A DNA stretch of 9,159 nucleotides from positions 1 through 9,159 of the forward strand of contig CANJXD010000205.1 in NCBI GenBank assembly GCA_947478535.1, written 5' to 3'. Each line of letters opens with the position of its first letter. Positions within the stretch are counted from its first letter, which is position 1. Both the position numbers and the translations under genes were made by a program. The stretch is from Acetobacteraceae bacterium (GTDB taxonomy: Bacteria > Pseudomonadota > Alphaproteobacteria > Acetobacterales > Acetobacteraceae). The notes below the pieces were generated by a model. It did no database searches, was not told the DNA's origin, and saw only the letters and a program-made list of their open reading frames with translations. This document shows, in pieces, positions 5,793-9,159 of the stretch.

Positions 5793-7420
5793 GCGACCCA
5801 GACTACGTCATCATAGGAGCCGGCTCAGCGGGATGCGTACTGGCGGACCGGCTGACCGAAGACGGCATCACGCGAGTAACGCTATTGGAAGCCGGGCCGC
5901 GCGGCCGCAACCCACTGCTGCGCGTACCGCTCATGACAGGGCCTTTGCTACGCGGGAGAGCCTATAATTGGGCGCTGCGTGGCGAGCCTGAACGCGAGGC
6001 CAACGGCCGGCGCCTGGACCAGCCCCGCGGCAAGGTGCTTGGTGGTTCCTCGGCGATCAACGGCATGGTCTACACGCGCGGCTTTGCGCTGGACTATGAC
6101 AGCTGGGCGCAACGCGGCCTGCCCGGCTGGTCCTATGCGGACGTGTTGCCCTACTTCCGGCTCGAGGAGCATTTCGAGGAGGGAGGCAATGCCTTCCATT
6201 CCGAGGGAGGGCGTGTGCGCGTCTCTCGACCGACGCCCGACAACCCTCTCTTCGACGCATGGTGCGAGGCTGGCGCGCAGGCCGGCCTCAAGGCCTGCCA
6301 TGATTTCAACGGTGCCGATCCCGAAGGCGTCGGCTTTTTCCACTTCACCATCAGCGGGGGACGGCGCGTCGGCAGTGTGGATGCCTATCTGCGCCGCGCC
6401 GAGAAGCGGCCGAACCTGTCGGTCTTGACGGGTGCTGTGGCGTCGCACCTGATCTTCGACGGCGCACGCTGCACCGGCGTGGCGTTGGCCGACGGGCGGG
6501 CATTTCGCGCTCGGCGCGAAGTGATCCTGTCCGCTGGCAGCTTCCATTCCCCATGGCTGCTGCTGCGATCGGGAATTGGTCCGGCGGAGGAGCTCGCACG
6601 TCAGGGCATTCCGGTGCACAGGGTGCTGGCAGGCGTTGGGCGCGAGCTGCAGGATCACCAGATGGCCCGCGTGCTGGTAGCGTGCACGCAGCCTGTGACG
6701 CTGTTCCGTCTGCGTCGCATCGACCGTGCAGCGGCTGCCCTCATGCAGGCATTGCTGTTCGGCACCGGCCCGGCGAGCCGTTTCCCACTGCTCGGCGGAG
6801 GCTTTCTGAAGACACGGCCGGGCCTCGAATGGCCCGACATCCAGTGCCACTTTCTGCCGGGGCTCACCACAGCCAGCATCAGGTGGAACCCCTTCGCGCA
6901 GGCCGGACCACTCGACCGGCATGGCTTCTTCGCCAACGCCTATGTGCTTCGCCCCTACAGCCGGGGCCATGTCGGCCTGTCAGGGCCGACCACGATGGAT
7001 CCACCGCGCATCGAGACTGGACTCTTCACCGATCGCCGAGACCTCGACACCTTGCGCGAAGCGATCAAACTGATCCGGCGTATCTTCGCCCAGCCCGCCT
7101 TCGATCAGTATCGGGGTATGGAATTAGCACCAGGTTCCGATGCCACGACGGACGATGAAATCGACAGCTATCTGCGCGAGACGACTGGCACAGCATACCA
7201 TCCTGTCGGCACGTGCCGGATGGGGACCGCGCCGACCGCTGGCGATGTGGTGGATGGCCGGCTGCGCGTCTTCGGCGTGCCGGGCCTGCGGGTGGTGGAC
7301 GCATCCGTGATGCCTGCGCTGACCAGCGGCAATACGCATGCGCCCACCATGATGATCGCGGAGAAGGCGTCGGCCCTAATCCGCGAGGACGCCCGCTTCC
7401 CGGCCGCAGCGTGCACCTGA
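5789..7420 (+). CDS. GMC-family FAD-dependent oxidoreductase (choline dehydrogenase-like)
   Basis: A 543-residue flavoenzyme expected to oxidise an alcohol group on an unknown substrate. The N-terminal FAD fold has G10-x-G-x-x-G15 in VIIGAGSAGCVLADRL and the ribose-binding Glu34 in LLEAGP. The first GMC signature spans 79-98 (PRGKVLGGSSAINGMVYTRG) and the second begins at about 249 (AGSFHSPWLLLRSGIGP). The C-terminal catalytic part has His471 in AYHPVGTCRMG and His517 in SGNTHAPTMMIAEK, the expected His pair of the active site; Asn is common at the second position in choline-dehydrogenase relatives. No signal peptide is seen, so it should act in the cytoplasm. The start at 5789 overlaps the dctM stop (ATGA). 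BetA-like similarity is family-level only, and choline is not a safe substrate guess beside a TRAP importer. Confidence 0.93.
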   Translation: MSDPDYVIIGAGSAGCVLADRLTEDGITRVTLLEAGPRGRNPLLRVPLMTGPLLRGRAYNWALRGEPEREANGRRLDQPRGKVLGGSSAINGMVYTRGFALDYDSWAQRGLPGWSYADVLPYFRLEEHFEEGGNAFHSEGGRVRVSRPTPDNPLFDAWCEAGAQAGLKACHDFNGADPEGVGFFHFTISGGRRVGSVDAYLRRAEKRPNLSVLTGAVASHLIFDGARCTGVALADGRAFRARREVILSAGSFHSPWLLLRSGIGPAEELARQGIPVHRVLAGVGRELQDHQMARVLVACTQPVTLFRLRRIDRAAAALMQALLFGTGPASRFPLLGGGFLKTRPGLEWPDIQCHFLPGLTTASIRWNPFAQAGPLDRHGFFANAYVLRPYSRGHVGLSGPTTMDPPRIETGLFTDRRDLDTLREAIKLIRRIFAQPAFDQYRGMELAPGSDATTDDEIDSYLRETTGTAYHPVGTCRMGTAPTAGDVVDGRLRVFGVPGLRVVDASVMPALTSGNTHAPTMMIAEKASALIREDARFPAAACT

Positions 7421-7487
7421 CATCCTGCTCCGTCGAAGGCCGGGGATTCCCCCGCGCCATTCCGCAGCAAGGCAGGAACTCCGGGAT

Positions 7488-7975
7488 CATGAGACGCCCA
7501 TCGGGCTGTGCGAGGTCACCGCGCCAGCGGCACCCTCACCGAGGCGGAGGAAGCGATCACCATCGGATTCGGCCGCCGCCCCCTGCTGCCGCCCGATGAC
7601 GACCCCGATCCGCTGCGGGAGACCGCCCTGACGCTCTCACAAAGCGCGCTTCACCGCTGCCTCATACTGGACGGATCACGTCTCTGATCGCCTTTGCGAC
7701 GAGCACCGCCTCACCAAACCCGGTCACCCCTCGACGAATGGCGGGGCAGAGCCGATGACCCGCAGGGTCAAGGACGCCACCATCAAGGCCTTCCACGATC
7801 CCAGCCTCGACGCGCTGAAGGCGGCTGTCCTTAGTTTCGTCCGTTCCTGCACCGTCGCCAAGCACCTCCGGCGCTGAAGGGGCGAAGTCCAATCCAGGCC
7901 ATCTGCGACGCCAGGACCCAGAGCACGCCCACCCTCACCATCAACCCGCACCACCTCATCCCCGGACCAGACACC
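7488..7975 (+). pseudogene. Decayed IS481-family transposase
   Basis: Pieces of one transposase survive in different frames. From 7526 to 7663 the frame reads SGTLTEAEEAITIGFGRRPL, then LPPDDDPDPL and SALHRCL, matching the N-terminal region of IS481 proteins (normally LTxEEEAI-V-F-R-RHTLLPLDD to SALHRCL). Weaker similarity (TPIGL) continues upstream to about 7488 in another frame. The next IS481-like sequence, from about 7686 in a third frame, is DRLCDEHRLTKPGHPSTNGG, then AEPMTRRVKDATIKAFHDP, ending at a TGA (7875-7877); the last catalytic Glu survives in AEPM. After another frameshift, 7886-7975 reads SPIQAICDA to INPHHLIPGPDT, the usual C-terminus. Roughly half the protein between HRCL and DRLCDEH is deleted. 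No target duplication or terminal repeats are evident. Bases 7421-7487 hold nothing I recognise. Confidence 0.82.
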
Positions 7976-8919
7976 TACTCGGCGGTGATGTTCGCCTCCC
8001 GGACGACGCGCGCCCAGCGCGGCAGCTCCGCGGCGATGAGCGCCGTATAGTCCGCCGGCGTCATCCGGTTAGGCGTGGTGCCGAGTTGGGCAAGGCGCTC
8101 GGCCATGGCCGGTGTGTTCAGGCCGGTGACAAGCGCGGCATTGATCCGGCCCGCGACGGCCGGGTCCATGCCGGCAGGCCCGGACAGACCGAACCAGTTG
8201 TTGGCGATGAGGGCCGGGAAGCCAAGCTCCTCAAATGTGGGCACATCGGGCCAGCGTCCCGCGCGCTCCGCGCTGCTGATGGCCAGCAGCCGCAGCCGGT
8301 CGTTGCGGCCGATATCGGCCACGGCCGCCATCACGCCCTCGGTCTGGCCGGCGATCACGTCCAACACGGCCGGCGCAGCGCCGCGATAGGGCACGTGCAG
8401 GATCTGCACATGGGCGGCGCGCGCCAGCATCTCGGTCTTGGCATGCCCCGTGGTGCCGTTGCCGGACGAGCCAACGCGTACGCCAGGCGGCTGCCGCCCG
8501 GCGTCTAGGAATTGCGCCAGGGTCGCGAACCGCCCGGAGAGCGAGACGCCGAGCGCGGTCGGCACCGCCGCGATCAGGCCGATATGGGTGAAGTCGCGTA
8601 GCGGGTCATAGGGCATGGCCCGCATCACGGCCGCGCCCACGCCATGCGCGGCGATGTTCGAGACGACCAGGTTGAGTCCGTCGGGCGCCGACTTCGCCAC
8701 GCTGTCCGACCCTATCATGCCGCCCGCGCCGGGGCGGTTTTCCACCACCACGGGCTGGCCGAGCCCGCTCTCCAACTCGCGTGCCGCGAGCCGGCCAAGG
8801 AGGTCAACCGTGCCGCCAGGTGGGAAGGGCACGACGAGCCGGATCGGCCGCTGCTGCGCGAGCGCCGGGCTGGCAAGCGGCAAGGCGAGGGTGGCGGCGA
8901 CCAGGATGCGGCGCAGCAT
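7975..8919 (-). CDS. Bug/TctC-family periplasmic solute-binding receptor
   Basis: A 314-residue tripartite-tricarboxylate-transporter-type receptor that captures a small, usually carboxylated, solute in the periplasm. Residues 1-21 (MLRRILVAATLALPLASPALA) form a clean Sec signal peptide ending ALA before QQ. Family signatures follow: VVPFPPGGTVD at 29-39, VVENRPGAGGMIGSDSVAKS, DPLRDFTHIGLI, GSSGNGTTGHAKTEMLA and LHVPYRGAAPAVLDVIAGQ. I prefer the ATG at 8919 over 8946 because AGGAG lies 10 nt upstream of it and the signal peptide then starts directly; 8946 would add nine polar residues and overlap the upstream gene. It begins 1 nt after the stop of the MBL-fold gene, so the two are co-transcribed. 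No TctA/TctB permease genes are visible, as is common for this expanded receptor family. The ligand is unknown. Confidence 0.93.
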   Translation of the reverse strand: MLRRILVAATLALPLASPALAQQRPIRLVVPFPPGGTVDLLGRLAARELESGLGQPVVVENRPGAGGMIGSDSVAKSAPDGLNLVVSNIAAHGVGAAVMRAMPYDPLRDFTHIGLIAAVPTALGVSLSGRFATLAQFLDAGRQPPGVRVGSSGNGTTGHAKTEMLARAAHVQILHVPYRGAAPAVLDVIAGQTEGVMAAVADIGRNDRLRLLAISSAERAGRWPDVPTFEELGFPALIANNWFGLSGPAGMDPAVAGRINAALVTGLNTPAMAERLAQLGTTPNRMTPADYTALIAAELPRWARVVREANITAE

Positions 8920-8920
8920 G

Positions 8921-9159
8921 TCAGACGTTCTCCTGAAGAACGGCATCGGGAATGTGGTCGGGCCAACGCCAGACGGGCTTCGGCCGGGCGGCGAGCAGCC
9001 AGATCGCGTCGCGCATCGCGGAGATGGCGCGCGCCACCGCGGCTTCGCCCTCGATCACGCAGCCATGGCTGGGGCAGATGCGCGTTACACGGCGCCCCGC
9101 GAGGACCGCGTCGAGATCGGCCAGGAGCGGCGCCGGGTTGATTCCAGCCAGCCAGTCGA
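8921..9159 (-). CDS. MBL-fold metallo-hydrolase, C-terminal part (continues beyond the window)
   Basis: The last 78 codons are visible on the minus strand, ending at TGA 8923-8921; the 5' part lies past 9159. Visible residues start D-W-L-A-G-I-N-P and include VTRICPSHGCVIEGE, where the His of PSHG fits the final metal-binding His of metallo-beta-lactamase-fold enzymes, followed by an amphipathic helix and a Trp/Pro-rich tail (KPVWRWPDHIPD). The similarity is to MBL-fold hydrolases of general type; the HxHxDH motif that would confirm it is outside the window. The downstream receptor gene starts 1 nt later and its Shine-Dalgarno lies inside this gene's last codons, so the pair is almost certainly one operon. 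No substrate can be named. Confidence 0.72.
   Translation of the reverse strand, partial: DWLAGINPAPLLADLDAVLAGRRVTRICPSHGCVIEGEAAVARAISAMRDAIWLLAARPKPVWRWPDHIPDAVLQENV

Noticed and set aside
5948..6970. A 340-codon minus-strand open frame
   Set aside because: Antisense of the GMC oxidoreductase with no recognisable domain; a by-product of GC-rich third codon positions.
8644..9141. Plus-strand open frame over the receptor/MBL junction
   Set aside because: Arg/Ala/Gly-rich product with no motifs, opposite two genes with good family signatures.
1..9159. CRISPR arrays, tRNA/rRNA genes, toxin-antitoxin pairs or a defence island
   Set aside because: No regularly spaced repeats, tRNA-like or rRNA-like sequence, or small paired genes were seen. 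The caspase fragment alone is too incomplete to suggest a defence system.

Overview
The window looks like an accessory region of a high-GC alphaproteobacterium, most plausibly an Acetobacteraceae/Rhodospirillales member (Roseomonas-like). This rests on the strongly GC-biased codons, the mix of insertion-sequence families, and solute-receptor genes of both the TRAP and Bug/TctC types. Taxonomy is an inference from style; there is no rRNA or other marker gene.

Left third (1-2979) is a scrapyard of mobile-element pieces with one intact element. In order it holds: a caspase-like (peptidase C14) fragment joined in frame to a cadherin-like adhesin-repeat fragment (about 103-501); the first 59 codons of an IS110-family transposase on the minus strand plus its leader (499-752); the C-terminal third of an IS1380-family transposase (755-1399) and its non-coding tail; a complete 929-bp IS5-family element (1577-2505) with matched inverted ends and an intact 270-aa DDE transposase; and the last 77 or so codons of an IS21-type istB followed by that element's right end, with two 24-bp repeats and the terminus at 2979.

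Centre (3042-7420) is a compact four-gene operon: TRAP periplasmic receptor (dctP-like), small permease (dctQ-like), large permease (dctM-like) and an FAD-dependent GMC oxidoreductase. dctQ begins 1 nt after dctP, and the next two junctions are 4-nt ATGA overlaps, so the genes look translationally coupled. The simplest reading is an import-and-oxidise module: the transporter brings in an unidentified substrate and the cytoplasmic GMC enzyme oxidises it or a derivative. The operon begins 62 nt after the IS21 terminus, whose last six bases are a consensus -35 box.

Right part (7421-9159): a decayed IS481-family transposase (about 7488-7975) with frameshifts and a large internal deletion runs up to the 3' end of a convergent minus-strand gene pair, an MBL-fold hydrolase (3' end only) followed one base later by a Bug/TctC-type periplasmic receptor.

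I found no CRISPR array, tRNA, rRNA, phage gene or convincing new defence system. The most interesting points are the possible read-through control hairpin in the IS110 leader, the IS21-supplied -35 element upstream of the TRAP-GMC operon, and the junctions showing that several elements were rearranged after insertion.
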